This document shows, one piece after another, positions 47,175-57,773 of a stretch of 64,000 bases of DNA. Positions within the stretch are counted from its first letter, which is position 1, and every line of letters begins with the position of its first letter. Where the stretch lies: positions 372,001 through 436,000 of the forward strand of contig JAWWNJ010000091.1 of NCBI GenBank assembly GCA_037176885.1, written 5' to 3'. The position numbers were made by a program, and so were the translations under genes. This stretch comes from Favolaschia claudopus (lineage: Eukaryota; Basidiomycota; Agaricomycetes; Agaricales; Mycenaceae). The notes beneath the pieces are model-generated. The model was not told the origin of the DNA, did not search any database, and saw nothing but the letters and a program-made list of their open reading frames with translations.

Positions 47175-48392
47175 ATGGAGGCGAAGTCGCGGACTAAGAA
47201 CTTAGAAAAGCCTCCTGAGGACCGTAATACTAGAAACACCGCGGACAGCAGTCCTGATTGGAGAGCGAAGCCTGGAGAAGAGGCAGATGATTCTCAGAAG
47301 ACTGAGAGGGTTGAAACGCGACCGAGGCGAGAAATCGCGATAGGTGTCGAACTGCCTTACCGAAAGGTAAACCCGGTGGTTAATCGGCAAGCGGACCAGC
47401 CAGAGGTTGTAGAAGTAAGGGCTGATTCTCAAGAGGAGAAGGCCTACCAATTGAAAGCACCTGTGCAGAAGGATGGCCTTGGAAGGGCTGTCGCGAATAA
47501 AATTTTGAACTCGGAAATTACTCTGGGTGTCAAAGAATTGGCTGGTGTGTCGCCTGAAGTGAGAGAGACTCTTCGGAGGGACTTCACCAAGGTTAGACGA
47601 ACCAAGGCCCCTGGAGCGAAGCAAGTAATGTTCGAAGAAGAGATTTCGGACTTACCGTTCCAAGATGATGATGAGGATGAACTGGAGTATGACGCACTCG
47701 ATCTGGATGACCTTCCGGGGGTGTCTTCAGTCTTCGTTAGCACGATTGACACAGAGGATATGCCTGTGGGGGCAGTCGCGATACCTGACCCTTACCTTCA
47801 ATATCTGGAATCCTTAGGACCGGATGAGAAGCCTAGGCAGGTCTATGACCATAGAAGCGCGGCTGTTGGGAGAGACTCAGCTGATCTCAGAACGGTGTCT
47901 CCATCCATTAATAAACAAGGACGCGTTGAATGCGTCTTGGACTCAGGATCCCAAATCGTATCTATGTCGCTAGAACAAGCGGTAGAGTCGAAATTAACTT
48001 GGGACCCGGATGTTCGTGTTTGGATGCAGAGTGCCAATAATTCTGTAGAGAGAGCAGTTGGCTTGGCCAGGAATGTCCCATTCAAATTTGGAGACATGAC
48101 TGTGTACTTGCAGGTTCATATTATTAAAGGACCAGCGTACAAAGTACTTTTGGGGAGGCCTTTCGAGGTTCTAACTGAATGCCAGGTTAATAATCATAAG
48201 GATGAGTCCCAGACCATCACCATCAAGGATCCTAATACGGGAAAACGTTGTACAATCACTACAACTAAGAGGAGGCGTGAAAGCGACCAATCGCGAAAGC
48301 CCTCTGTAACCGTTGAGGAGGAAGATGGGAGTCCGGAAAAGACTGCTGACCCAGAAGCAAAGCAGGGTTTTCGCCAAGCTTCGAGGACTTAA
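47175..48392 (+). CDS. pro: Protease (pro) reading frame
   Basis: Separate frame, -1 relative to gag. It has a long charged N-terminal region, then the retropepsin-like active site CVLDSGSQIVSMSLEQA (DSG triad) near residues 255-270 and the flap/C-terminal pattern VYLQVHIIKGPAYKVLLGRPF (LLGRPF is typical of gypsy proteases). It probably matures Gag and Pol. It ends at TAA 48390, overlapping the pol ATG as TAATG. Expression is by -1 frameshift from gag or by reinitiation at 47175. Confidence 0.85.
   Translation: MEAKSRTKNLEKPPEDRNTRNTADSSPDWRAKPGEEADDSQKTERVETRPRREIAIGVELPYRKVNPVVNRQADQPEVVEVRADSQEEKAYQLKAPVQKDGLGRAVANKILNSEITLGVKELAGVSPEVRETLRRDFTKVRRTKAPGAKQVMFEEEISDLPFQDDDEDELEYDALDLDDLPGVSSVFVSTIDTEDMPVGAVAIPDPYLQYLESLGPDEKPRQVYDHRSAAVGRDSADLRTVSPSINKQGRVECVLDSGSQIVSMSLEQAVESKLTWDPDVRVWMQSANNSVERAVGLARNVPFKFGDMTVYLQVHIIKGPAYKVLLGRPFEVLTECQVNNHKDESQTITIKDPNTGKRCTITTTKRRRESDQSRKPSVTVEEEDGSPEKTADPEAKQGFRQASRT
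48365..48371 (+). promoter_or_regulatory. Candidate -1 frameshift site, pro/pol (G GGT TTT)
   Basis: X XXY YYZ heptamer in the pro frame, 18 nt before the pro stop, inside the window (48350-48392) where the pol frame is open. Confidence 0.55.
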
Positions 48393-51300
48393 TGCAGTTG
48401 CACGAACGAGGAGAGTTGGCGTTAAAATTCGGCTTTAATGAAAGCAAAGAGTTGGAGATTGAGGGTTATTATAAGCCGAAAGGGTTGGCTTTCACTGAAA
48501 CAGAGGTGTTAGAGGCGTATGTGGCAGCCTCGAAGGAATCGCGAAATATCCGGAAGGATAAGAGGGCAAGAGTGCTCTTCAATGAATTTCGTGAAAAGTC
48601 TAAGAAGACGCCAGTGAAGAGAAAGAAGTACGGAGTCTTCACTTGGAGTGTGGCGGATGGTCCGATTAAGGAAGGCGAAGAGGAGGAACCAGCAGAAGAA
48701 AAGAAATTCTGTCCTCCCGAGCCCTTGTACACCAGAAGAGAGGTCCGGACAACTCATGTCCTAACTCAAGGAGTACATTGCCCTTGTTGTGACTCTGCCG
48801 AGTTTATTCATCCGACTCTAAGTCAAGAGATTTCAGAGGAGGAACCTATCGCGACAGGTGAAGAGGATCCTGTATCGGTGTTTGCGGGGAAGAAGTACAA
48901 ACCTGTTGGACTTAAAGTGAGGCCCGTGTATACGGAGCTTCCTGAACAGTTCAGAATTAAAAGGGAAATTACTGGTGACCCTCTCGCAGAAATGCCTGAG
49001 CTAAATCCTACTCCCGAGGACTTCAAACCCACTGGCAGATATACCGAAGAGCGAAAGAAAGTAATAGACGAACTGCACGATGGCGATTTTCTCTGGCCCG
49101 AAGAGCGAAAATTAATGCATGATTTCATGATGAGGCAGGAAGCTGCATTCGCTTGGGATGACTCCGAGAGAGGGAGCTTCAGACACGATTTCTTCCCACC
49201 AGTTGAGTTTCCGGTTGTGGAACACGAGACTTGGGTCGAACGAAGCATACCTATCCCGAGAGGTCAATTAGAGGAATTTTGCAAAGTTATTAAGAAGAAG
49301 ATAGACGCAGGAGTCTATGAACCTTCTAATGCTTCTTACCGAAGTAAGTTCTTCGGTGTTGTGAAGAAAGACGGCAAGAGTATCCGTCTGGTTCATGCCT
49401 TAGAGCCTCTGAACGCAGTCACGATAGCTCATTCTGGAGTTCCTCCGGCTACGGACGAACTTGCAAACCACTTTGCTGGGAGAGCTTGTGGTGGAAGCTT
49501 GGATTTGTACTCCGGTTATGATCACAGAGACATAGCGGAAGGGTCAAGAGACTATACTACCTTTCAGACGCCTTATGGCGCTCTAAGATTAGTTAAACTT
49601 CCTCAAGGATGGACAAATTCGGTGCCTATCTTTCATGACGATGTCACCTTTATTCTCCGAGACGAGATTCCTCACGTTACCATCCCTTATATTGATGATG
49701 TTCCTATAAGAGGACCCGGGACGCGATATCAAAAGGCAGATGGTACTTACGAGACCATTCGCGATAACAAAGGAATCAGGAGATTTATATGGGAACACTT
49801 CATGAATTTGAACAGAGTAGTTCAAAGGATTAAGTATTGCGGAGGAACGTTTTCTGGAGCCAAGTCTGTGCTTTGTTGGGATGTATTCCCTGTAGTCGGA
49901 CATATCTGCTCGTATGAAGGCCGCCGTCCCAGTACTGACCGCATTGGAGTTATTGTGCGGTGGGGACCCTTGAAGGATGTCTCAGGAGTCAGACAGTTCT
50001 TGGGAACCGTTGGTGTGCTTAGAATGTTTATACCAAAGTATGGGGACATATGCAGACCAATACAGAAATTGTGTAGGAACGACGAAGAGTTCGTTTGGGG
50101 TCCAGAGCAAGAGGAAGCGATGGAGGCACTAAAGACAGCAATCAAGAATTGTCCTGCCTTAAGGCCGCTCAATTATGATTGGGACACGGACATAGTCCTC
50201 GCAGTCGATACTTCTTGGATGGCAGTAGGCATCCAGATATATCAAATAGATATTATCGACAAGTTGAAGAAGCACTACGCGAAGTTCGCGTCGATCACTC
50301 TCAATAGAAGAGAGTCCCGCTTCTCTCAACCAAAGCGAGAACTGTACGGATTAAAGAGAGCACTGGAGGCCATGCAATATTGGCTTCTAGGATGTCGAAG
50401 ACTAGTAGTCGAGACTGATGCTCTCTATATCAAAGGAATGTTGAATAACCCAGGAATGGGTCCCAACGCTACTATAAATCGTTGGATTGAACAAATCCTT
50501 ATGTTCCACTTCAAATTGAAGCATGTCAAGGGAGCTACTTTCCCTCCAGACGGCCTATCGCGAAGAGAGCCTCAACCAGGAGACGAAGTCTACCCCAATA
50601 ATGAGGATGGACTCGACGAAAATCCTATCCCGGAAAACCACGAGGATTGGGACTACGTCAACCAGCAGCCATTAGATTTTGATGAGTTCAAAGATGAAAT
50701 AGACGAAAGAGGCGGCTATTTGCAATCTATGGCTGGTACGGCCGGAAACTACAGCGATTTCGAAGAAGATTTAGCTGTCACGATAGGCCAAGAGTCGGTC
50801 GTTTCTGCGCGGATACTCGAAGTCTACAAGCAAGAAGGGCTTGTAGTGCCCCAGTATGTCCAGATTATGGAACCCACAGAGCCTTTACTCCCAGGACAAG
50901 AGTTCAGGGATGATGTGGACAAACGAGAACCTTATCCAGAGGACCATCGTACAGGTGCGGGGATAGCGCAAGACGAGAGGATTGAAGTCCTGAAACTTTG
51001 GTTCAAGGACCCCTTAGTCAGACCTGCTGGGATGGAGGATAAAGAGTTCAAGAGGTTCTTGAAATTCGCCAGATATTTCTTCTTGACGAAAGAAGGGAAG
51101 CTATATCGAAAGGGCGAAGGTTCCATGCACAAGTTAGTTGTCGCGAAAGACCATCGGATGTATATGATGAGAGCTTCGCACAACTCTCTTGGCCATAAAG
51201 GCATCTACGCAACCAAGTCTCTTATAGAACTTAGGTTTTGGTGGCCCGAAATGGAGCGAGACATAAAGTGGTTCATTGGCACCTGTAAGCTATGCCAGCA

Positions 51301-52540
51301 CAGGCAGACTACTTTGCTACGAATCCCTCCTACGCCCACACATACACCAAGTCTCTTCCAAAAGATTCATGCGGATGCTATGGTAATGGGAGCAATCTCG
51401 AATGGTTATCGAAGCGTTGTTGCGGCCAGAGATGCGCTATCACGATACGTCGAAGGGCGACCTATCAAGTCCGAGAACGCGGAGGCTATTGGCAAATTCT
51501 TGCTAGAGGACATCATCTGTCGATGGGGCTGTCCGGAGACAATTGTCACAGATAATGGACCTGCCTTTGTTGCTGCTTTGAAATGGTTAAGTGCGAAATA
51601 TGGAATCAGAGGCATTAAGATCTCTCCGTATAACTCACAAGCCAACGGAACAGTAGAAAGAGGGCATTGGGACATGAGGCAATCTCTGTACAAGGCTACC
51701 GGAGGAGATGTAAAGCGGTGGTTTTGGTTCTTCCATCAAGTATTATGGGCAGATCGAATTACAGTACGTAGGGGAATGGGTTGTTCACCCTTCTTCGCAG
51801 TATCTGGAGCTCACCCTATACTTCCGTTGGACATAGAGGAAGCTACTTGGCTAGTAGAATATCCTGGAGAACCTATCACGACAGCTGAGTTAATTGGTTT
51901 ACGAGCAAAAGCTCTCGCTAAACACTCTCAACACATCGAGGAGATGAGAATTAGAGTGAGCGAGGAGAAGCGAAAGCTTGTACGGAAGTATATTGATGCG
52001 CATAAGCACACAATAAAGGATTACAACTTCCAGCCAGGAGACTTGGTTCTCGCGAGAAATACTGAGACGGAGAAGTCTCTCAATAATAAAATGGATCCTA
52101 GATATTTGGGACCATACATTGTTATAAGGAGGACTAGGAATGGAGCCTATCTTCTATGTGAAATGGATGGATCTATGCTACAGAGTCGGATCGCTCAATT
52201 TAGAGTGGTACCGTTCGAACAGCGCCAAAGAGTTGAATTACCACCTAATATTCTCGACTTGATCGATTTATCGCGAGAAACGTTAGAAGACATGGTTAAT
52301 GATGACTTAGAGGAAGATCCATTCGTTGGGAAGGACCTACAATTTCACAAAGTCCACCTGAAGGCACCTGGAGCAGTCGCGAAAGGTACCGATAGCGATG
52401 AAGACGACTCAGAGAGCGATGATGAAGAGAGCGAAGAAGCTCCTGACTTGGACTTGGACGAAATAAGGAAAGAGATATCTTACAAAGATGCTCCGAGACG
52501 TTCCACTCGAGTCAAAGTCGCGAAAACCGGGTCACAGTGA
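48392..52540 (+). CDS. pol: Pol: reverse transcriptase, RNase H, integrase (1382 aa)
   Basis: RT has LDLYSGYDHRDI, PYGALRLVKLPQGWTNSVP and the catalytic YIDDV. RNase H follows with AVDTSWMAVG, KRELYGLKRALEAMQYW, VETDALY and PDGLSRR. Integrase has an H2C2 finger (HNSLGHKG...CKLCQHR), the DDE core (RDALSRYVEG, TDNGPAF, NSQANGTVERGH) and a GPY/F-type module (DPRYLGPYIVIRR). Domain order is Ty3/gypsy. No chromodomain; the tail is acidic. All catalytic residues look present, so the enzyme should be functional. Confidence 0.95.
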   Translation: MQLHERGELALKFGFNESKELEIEGYYKPKGLAFTETEVLEAYVAASKESRNIRKDKRARVLFNEFREKSKKTPVKRKKYGVFTWSVADGPIKEGEEEEPAEEKKFCPPEPLYTRREVRTTHVLTQGVHCPCCDSAEFIHPTLSQEISEEEPIATGEEDPVSVFAGKKYKPVGLKVRPVYTELPEQFRIKREITGDPLAEMPELNPTPEDFKPTGRYTEERKKVIDELHDGDFLWPEERKLMHDFMMRQEAAFAWDDSERGSFRHDFFPPVEFPVVEHETWVERSIPIPRGQLEEFCKVIKKKIDAGVYEPSNASYRSKFFGVVKKDGKSIRLVHALEPLNAVTIAHSGVPPATDELANHFAGRACGGSLDLYSGYDHRDIAEGSRDYTTFQTPYGALRLVKLPQGWTNSVPIFHDDVTFILRDEIPHVTIPYIDDVPIRGPGTRYQKADGTYETIRDNKGIRRFIWEHFMNLNRVVQRIKYCGGTFSGAKSVLCWDVFPVVGHICSYEGRRPSTDRIGVIVRWGPLKDVSGVRQFLGTVGVLRMFIPKYGDICRPIQKLCRNDEEFVWGPEQEEAMEALKTAIKNCPALRPLNYDWDTDIVLAVDTSWMAVGIQIYQIDIIDKLKKHYAKFASITLNRRESRFSQPKRELYGLKRALEAMQYWLLGCRRLVVETDALYIKGMLNNPGMGPNATINRWIEQILMFHFKLKHVKGATFPPDGLSRREPQPGDEVYPNNEDGLDENPIPENHEDWDYVNQQPLDFDEFKDEIDERGGYLQSMAGTAGNYSDFEEDLAVTIGQESVVSARILEVYKQEGLVVPQYVQIMEPTEPLLPGQEFRDDVDKREPYPEDHRTGAGIAQDERIEVLKLWFKDPLVRPAGMEDKEFKRFLKFARYFFLTKEGKLYRKGEGSMHKLVVAKDHRMYMMRASHNSLGHKGIYATKSLIELRFWWPEMERDIKWFIGTCKLCQHRQTTLLRIPPTPTHTPSLFQKIHADAMVMGAISNGYRSVVAARDALSRYVEGRPIKSENAEAIGKFLLEDIICRWGCPETIVTDNGPAFVAALKWLSAKYGIRGIKISPYNSQANGTVERGHWDMRQSLYKATGGDVKRWFWFFHQVLWADRITVRRGMGCSPFFAVSGAHPILPLDIEEATWLVEYPGEPITTAELIGLRAKALAKHSQHIEEMRIRVSEEKRKLVRKYIDAHKHTIKDYNFQPGDLVLARNTETEKSLNNKMDPRYLGPYIVIRRTRNGAYLLCEMDGSMLQSRIAQFRVVPFEQRQRVELPPNILDLIDLSRETLEDMVNDDLEEDPFVGKDLQFHKVHLKAPGAVAKGTDSDEDDSESDDEESEEAPDLDLDEIRKEISYKDAPRRSTRVKVAKTGSQ

Positions 52541-52566
52541 AAATAATTGAACTCCGCCATAAAGGA

Positions 52567-52604
52567 TTTAACTGGGGACAGTTAAAATTTATGAAAAGGG
52601 GAGG
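52567..52604 (+). repeat. Internal hairpin plus polypurine module, copy 1
   Basis: TTTAACTG-GGGA-CAGTTAAA forms an 8-bp stem with a GGGA loop (52567-52586), followed by ATTTATGAAAAGGGGAGG. It lies just after the pol stop and closely resembles the module before the 3' LTR. Confidence 0.8.
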
Positions 52605-52995
52605 AATAGGTGCAATCGAGAGTGATTGCGCGACAAGTGGAAAGAATGGACGGAGTTGAATTCTAAAAAGTCTTAGAATTCAGGCATTCGCGATTGGAGA
52701 AAACCTCATCGAGAGAGGCAGCGTTGATACAATTGGGGCAGTATATATATACAAATCGAGCCCTGTATCGAAAAATCCAAGAAACGATAGCTAAGACAAA
52801 TATCAAAAGAGATCAAGCAGTACAGCAATATCGAAAGATATGTACAGGGATTTCGTGATATACAATGTTCAAAAGCAATCGGGACGCGCATCAGTCCAAG
52901 CAGTAGTGAAAGTCCATCCTATACCATGCGTCATTTATATCTAGCTGAAAGAGTCAGTCAAGATAAGGGGAATAGTAAGGAAGAACTTACTGAAT

Positions 52996-55900
52996 TCAAG
53001 CCCCATCGCGAGAAGAACCTTCGACGAACTCACTGCGACTGGCCTCATCAGCAGCGATAGCTGCGTCGAGAGAGATCACCGCAGTGGCAGGCTCAGCAGT
53101 AGTGATAGCCTCCTCACCAGGAGTTGGCTCAGCGACCGCCTCGAGCGAGACAGCTCGAACGGGAGGAGCGTCCTCTTGCATAGGAGAAGGCTCCCTCGGA
53201 GCCTCCGCCTCGTCAGCCAAGACAACCCGTACCTCTTCCCCTTCACCATCTGCATCCTCGTCCATGGCCGACTGTCCCTGCGAGCCCTCGTACTGGGAAT
53301 CATACTCGAGATAGTACTCGTCGGCACGAGAACCATCGGGCATGTAAAACTCGCGTTCGGACTCGTCGCGAGCAGTCTCGAAAAGTTTGGAGTAGAACTC
53401 CACCTCCTTCTCCGCGACAGAAGTGATTCCAGGAATGAGCTTGCCGTTGAAAGCCACCTTGGAACCATTCATGAGAGCACGCAAATTGTTGCGCGCACGG
53501 AGAAGACGAGCATTCGCGAGTGCCACTTGACGATCGCAGAGGACCTGAGAGTAGTGGGCATCGCGAAGCTCGTTAAAAGCAGAGTTCCAACCTGTAAAGG
53601 AGCGGGTCAGGACTGCGAGATAGAAAGAATACAAGGAGACTTACTCTTGTCGGAGAAGACAGTAAGAGGCTCCAAGATGTTGATGACTTGGATATACTCG
53701 GGGATGGAGAAACTATCCGAGCATCGAGACATACCGCTCTGGACGCAGGCATCGCAGCGGGTATGCCCGTTTTGGCGTCGGCACTTGCGATTGCGAATCA
53801 TGCAATTACCGCAGCCCAAAAGACGCTATCGCGATTGCTCAGAATGGACAGGAGCGATGAATTAAATAGAGAACAACTTACCAGAACGCTGGTACCCTTG
53901 AGAAGGGCGGCTTGGAAGCTCTTGGGAAGGATCCCCAGACCTTCCTTCGCTGCACGGACATCGAATGTGGTCGGCTCGAAGCCTTCCGCCTCGTACGGGT
54001 CGTCCTTGTGAGCCTGTGAGGCACCGCGCGCAGTACGAACTTCAGCAGGAACAGGGGTAGACACAACGGACTTGTCCTTGTCCTTACCCTTGCCCTTACT
54101 CTTTGAAGGCGAAGGCTCTTCGCTATCGCGATTGCTGTCCTTCGACCGTTTGTGAGGTGGAGAGACCTCGGGCTCGCCGTCACTAAGACCGCTATCCTGA
54201 TCGTCCTCAGCAGCAGGCTTGAAGGCCTCCTCTTCAACGCGTTTACGCTTGGAACGAGTGCGGGAGGCGATCTCCAACTCTTCAACGGTGACACCTGTAG
54301 CCGCAGCCTCAAGGTCGAGGCTGGGCTAAAACAAAAATAGTTAGAAGTGGAAAAACGAAGTTAAGACAAGAGTCTTACCTTGGACGCGCCACGCGCGCTT
54401 CGACGAAGACCAGCCGTAGATGGAGTCTCAGTCGCGACAGCCGCGGAAGGACCAGCCTTGGGGGTCTGAGGCGTCGAATTGTCCTAAGTGATAAGGGTTA
54501 GCGAGGACTTATAAAAGGAATATATAAGTTACCTTGGGCGCTTCAGCAGGGGCTGTAGCACCAATCGTGATAGGGTCCTCGCTATCCAAACCATCGTCAG
54601 AACCACGCGAAGCAGCGCCAGCGGCGAAGCCAGCCATGAAGTCGCGGGTAGAACCACCGGCGCGCGGAGTGGGAAGCTTGACCACAGGTGCGGGCGGTGC
54701 GGCCGGAGTCGAAGGCGATGGAGTTGCAGTCGCTATAGCTTGAGCCGTCGACGCTTTGTTGTGGAGGCGCCAAGAGACCAAAGCGGGGTCGCGATAGGGG
54801 AACTCGTCCCACAGAGCGAAGGGCTCGGGGTCGGGAAGGTCTCCTCGAGGAACTTTAAAGTCCTTTGGAACGAGATAGCCAGGGTTCTGCGGCTTGGGCA
54901 AAACGACAGCCCAGGTGGCGTTTCGTTTGTTCTCAGGGATGAGACTAACGAAGAGTTGGACGGAGTTCAGGATAGCATCCATGAACAACCGGTCCTCGCC
55001 CATGGAATCGTTCAAGTCGGACTAAAACAAGTGCGATTAGCAATCGCGAAAGCTCGACAGGGCAAAAATTTCACGTACCAACGAGGCCACGGCCTTGGAA
55101 ATGATGTTTCGAGAAGGGAGAATGTACTCCTCTGGGAGGACAAAGGTGCGCGCGGAGTGACCGACCTCCTCGTTCGCAACGCGACCACAAGTCTCGATGA
55201 GGTTGATGAGGTCCGCACTGTCGATCCGGCGGAGGACCATATCCTCAAAAAGAGAAGGCGCGAAAGGTGCGCGCGGGTAGTTGGAGAAGAACTCCACAGT
55301 GTCGGGGAGCCGAAACTGCATCGAAACAGGAAGAAACTGACAAAGAGGGTCAATAATGATTGCGATAAAAGGGGGAAAAGCGAAACGCACATCCCGGGGG
55401 TCCTTGTTAGCCAATTGTTGTGGCAGGATAGGGTACGGTTCCTTCCATTGCCGAGGGTACTTAGCCTTGAAAGCCTTGGCGAGCTCGGAAATCCCAATAA
55501 GAACGCGGTCGAAGACGGGGGTGGCTTTGAATTCGTCGTAGAAACGGGCCACAACGACCTAGAAAGAGTCTAGAGTCAGTAAAGAGCGAGTAGAAAGCAA
55601 TCGTTATAGCGTACTGAGATGGGTCGCCACCCTTTCAGGAGATAGGCGATCCACTCGGGGTCAACTCCGAGATAGCGCCAAGGCTTGCGCAGGAGTTGAA
55701 GCCAACGCATGGTGATAGGGTGCTGGATCAGGAAGAGACAATGTTTGTCTTCCTCGGAGAAGTCGTACTTGTGGATGACTTCGGTGTTGTCGAGCGGGAT
55801 GTGGGGTCGGCAAGCAGGGTGCTTGAAGTCGTCCTCAGTGAGCTTGTAGGGGAGAATATGCTCTCCCTTCGTCACAGCACGGCGGTACTGAGCCACCGAC

Positions 55901-56054
55901 ATCTGCTCCAGGAAAACGGAGTTCTTGCGCTCGTGAAAGAGAGCGAAGGCGATGTCAGCGGTGAGAGTGGGGTTCTTAGTGACTTGAGCTGTAAAACAGC
56001 CCAAGGCAACCTGTGAGACTCTAAACTACAAATATAAGCCAGCCACGTACCCAT
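52996..56054 (-). CDS. Antisense spliced cargo gene of the retrotransposon, Zn2Cys6-like protein (about 920 aa)
   Basis: Eight exons on the strand opposite gag-pol. ATG 56054-56052 plus one base is spliced to AQVTKNPTLTADIAF, and the frame stays open through about seven GT-AG introns to TGA 52996. The N-terminal half is globular without known motifs (LYPRQWKEPYPILPQ-like, HIPLDNTEVIHKYDF). The middle is Pro/Ala-rich, then RTRSKRKR (NLS-like) and Lys-rich KGKGKDKDK. A cysteine cluster CGNCMIRNRKCRRQNGHTRC continues as DAC-x7-C, giving C-x2-C-x6-C-x8-C-x2-C-x7-C, within the fungal Zn2Cys6 consensus. The C-terminus is helical and then acidic. Unrecognised otherwise; perhaps a DNA-binding regulator or Gag-like factor. 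Confidence 0.75.
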
Positions 56055-56275
56055 GACAGTGTGCTAGAGCTGTAGTTTGAGTATTCGCGATAGGTGGTTG
56101 TAGTGGGAAGAGCAGAGAAAGTGGGAGAAAAGCTGCGGCAAAACAAACATAAATCACGTGGATTTATTGATGCGCACGGACCCACTTTGCTCGCGCAAAC
56201 TCCGCACCCTCAGAACACAACAATTGGCGGTTGTAGGCGTCAGTATAGGCAATAATGAACACTTATAAGTGTTTT

Positions 56276-56297
56276 CGGGATCTAAGCGAGGATCCCG
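56276..56297. repeat. Hairpin near the 5' side of the cargo gene
   Basis: CGGGATC-TAAGCGAG-GATCCCG, 7-bp perfect stem, between the cargo gene's start and the 3' LTR. Function unknown. Confidence 0.5.
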
Positions 56298-56416
56298 CTG
56301 TCTATCAACGGAAGCAAATCTCGCGGGACCACACCGGTCGCGATAGCCGAGTTAGCCGAATGACTGTGGGAAACACTTTTGATAGCGCAAAGAGGGCGCG
56401 AAATAAGGACCAAGTG

Positions 56417-56451
56417 TTGAGTGGGGACACTCAATTTATGAAAAGGGGAGA
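56417..56451 (+). repeat. Hairpin plus polypurine tract, copy 2 (3' PPT)
   Basis: TTGAGTG-GGGA-CACTCAA hairpin (56417-56434), then TTTATGAAAAGGGGAGA abutting the 3' LTR at 56452: the functional plus-strand primer tract. Stem bases differ from copy 1 but pairing and the GGGA loop are kept. Confidence 0.85.
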
Positions 56452-57769
56452 TGATAGACCCGGTATTGGGCCAGGGCTGAATTTATTCATTTTCAGTCCA
56501 AGTGCTATTGTATTAAAAGCGTAATACATTATATACCACGGGAATACGCTCGTATGAGGACTGGCGTTTGCCTGAGCGGCCAGTTAAAGGATTATACACT
56601 AAGTGGGAGGTCTGGCACTGTCTACGACTGCGCTGGTATAGCGTGGAAGTTATAATACTCCAGAACAGACCTATCACGATAGGTCTCTAACCATCCGGAA
56701 TAGGATTGGGAGTCACCCTGTGTTCCGACCAAAGGCAGAATGAGTGGGATATAACTTGGGACTTATAAGAACCTGCCGAAAGGCCAGAAGGAGTGTTTCC
56801 TGGAGGCAAGAGGCTTTCACGAATAATTCTATAAACCAATTGCGAGGGATTTGCGGAAGTAGAATATTCCTACAAAGGAACTACACGTCATGCCGGGTTG
56901 GCTGCCGCCGTATTACGATCAAGGAGCACGGTCCGAAGAGGGACACTCATTAATGCCAATTTGGGCAATATTGATTGGGCCGCAGCGGGCCACTGTCATA
57001 ACATAATGATCGGGATAAGGAGTGGAACTCAATGCACTTTGATCCATTTCCTGTTCTGGCCACCAAGGATAGGGCAAGGGCATAGCGGGCCCTAGTTTCT
57101 CTCACATTATACCCGTTTGTCAATTGTTCGGTCTCTTATTATTTATTAGTGAAAGGTATAAAAGGCATCGTTTCCTGTACTGGTACTCCAGTGGATTCCC
57201 TCCTCTAGCTGTGAGCGTCAAGCCAGTGTCGGCTTCGTGAACAACTAGACGTTGGACTCCATTCGAGATAAACTCCAGAAGCTTATTTGTTTCTTTGGTT
57301 TGTTTCGTCAAATATATTGTCTGTTGGATCATCTCTTGAATTGTACGCGTGGAATATATTGGGAATTTTGGGAACTTACGCGTGGAATTATAAGAACTTT
57401 TGACCTACGGGACGCGTGAAACAGTTATCGGACATCTTACGCGTGGAATATATTGGCTTAACAAGCAACTTAAACATCTAAACCTCTTGAGAAGAGTTAC
57501 ATCTCAAACCCTTGTTGAAACCCACACTTCCTGTGTCAACATAGGACTCGTATAGACGTTCTCTGTACAAAGTCAGCAATCGCGAAAGCTTAAGTTAGTA
57601 TATTTTGAGTGTTAGAATAGTTGGATTGCCACAGTCTATACTGGACTGGAACCCCGAACCTCGCACGTCGATCTCATAGTGGTTAGGAATATATTTAAGA
57701 TTTGATTAGGGATTTAATTCCTTTCATTTCTTGGGTGTTTTCCATAGTTGCCCTATAGTCAGCGTTTCA
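56452..57769 (+). repeat. 3' LTR (1318 bp)
   Basis: Same length as the 5' LTR and, by eye, the same sequence, from TGATAGACCC to GCGTTTCA. Followed by the target duplication GCGG. Confidence 0.95.
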
Positions 57770-57773
57770 GCGG

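Larger units (their letters stand above)
43734..57769 (+). mobile_element. Complete Ty3/gypsy LTR retrotransposon with antisense cargo gene (14,036 bp)
   Basis: Two 1318-bp LTRs begin TG and end CA. A 4-bp target duplication GCGG lies at 43730-43733 and 57770-57773. Inside are a primer-binding-like TGG sequence, gag, pro, pol in the order RT-RNase H-integrase (Ty3/gypsy order), an antisense spliced gene and a polypurine tract. All three retroviral frames are open. The LTRs look identical by eye, so it inserted recently and may be active. Not a chromovirus by sight, since no chromodomain follows the integrase. Confidence 0.95.
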
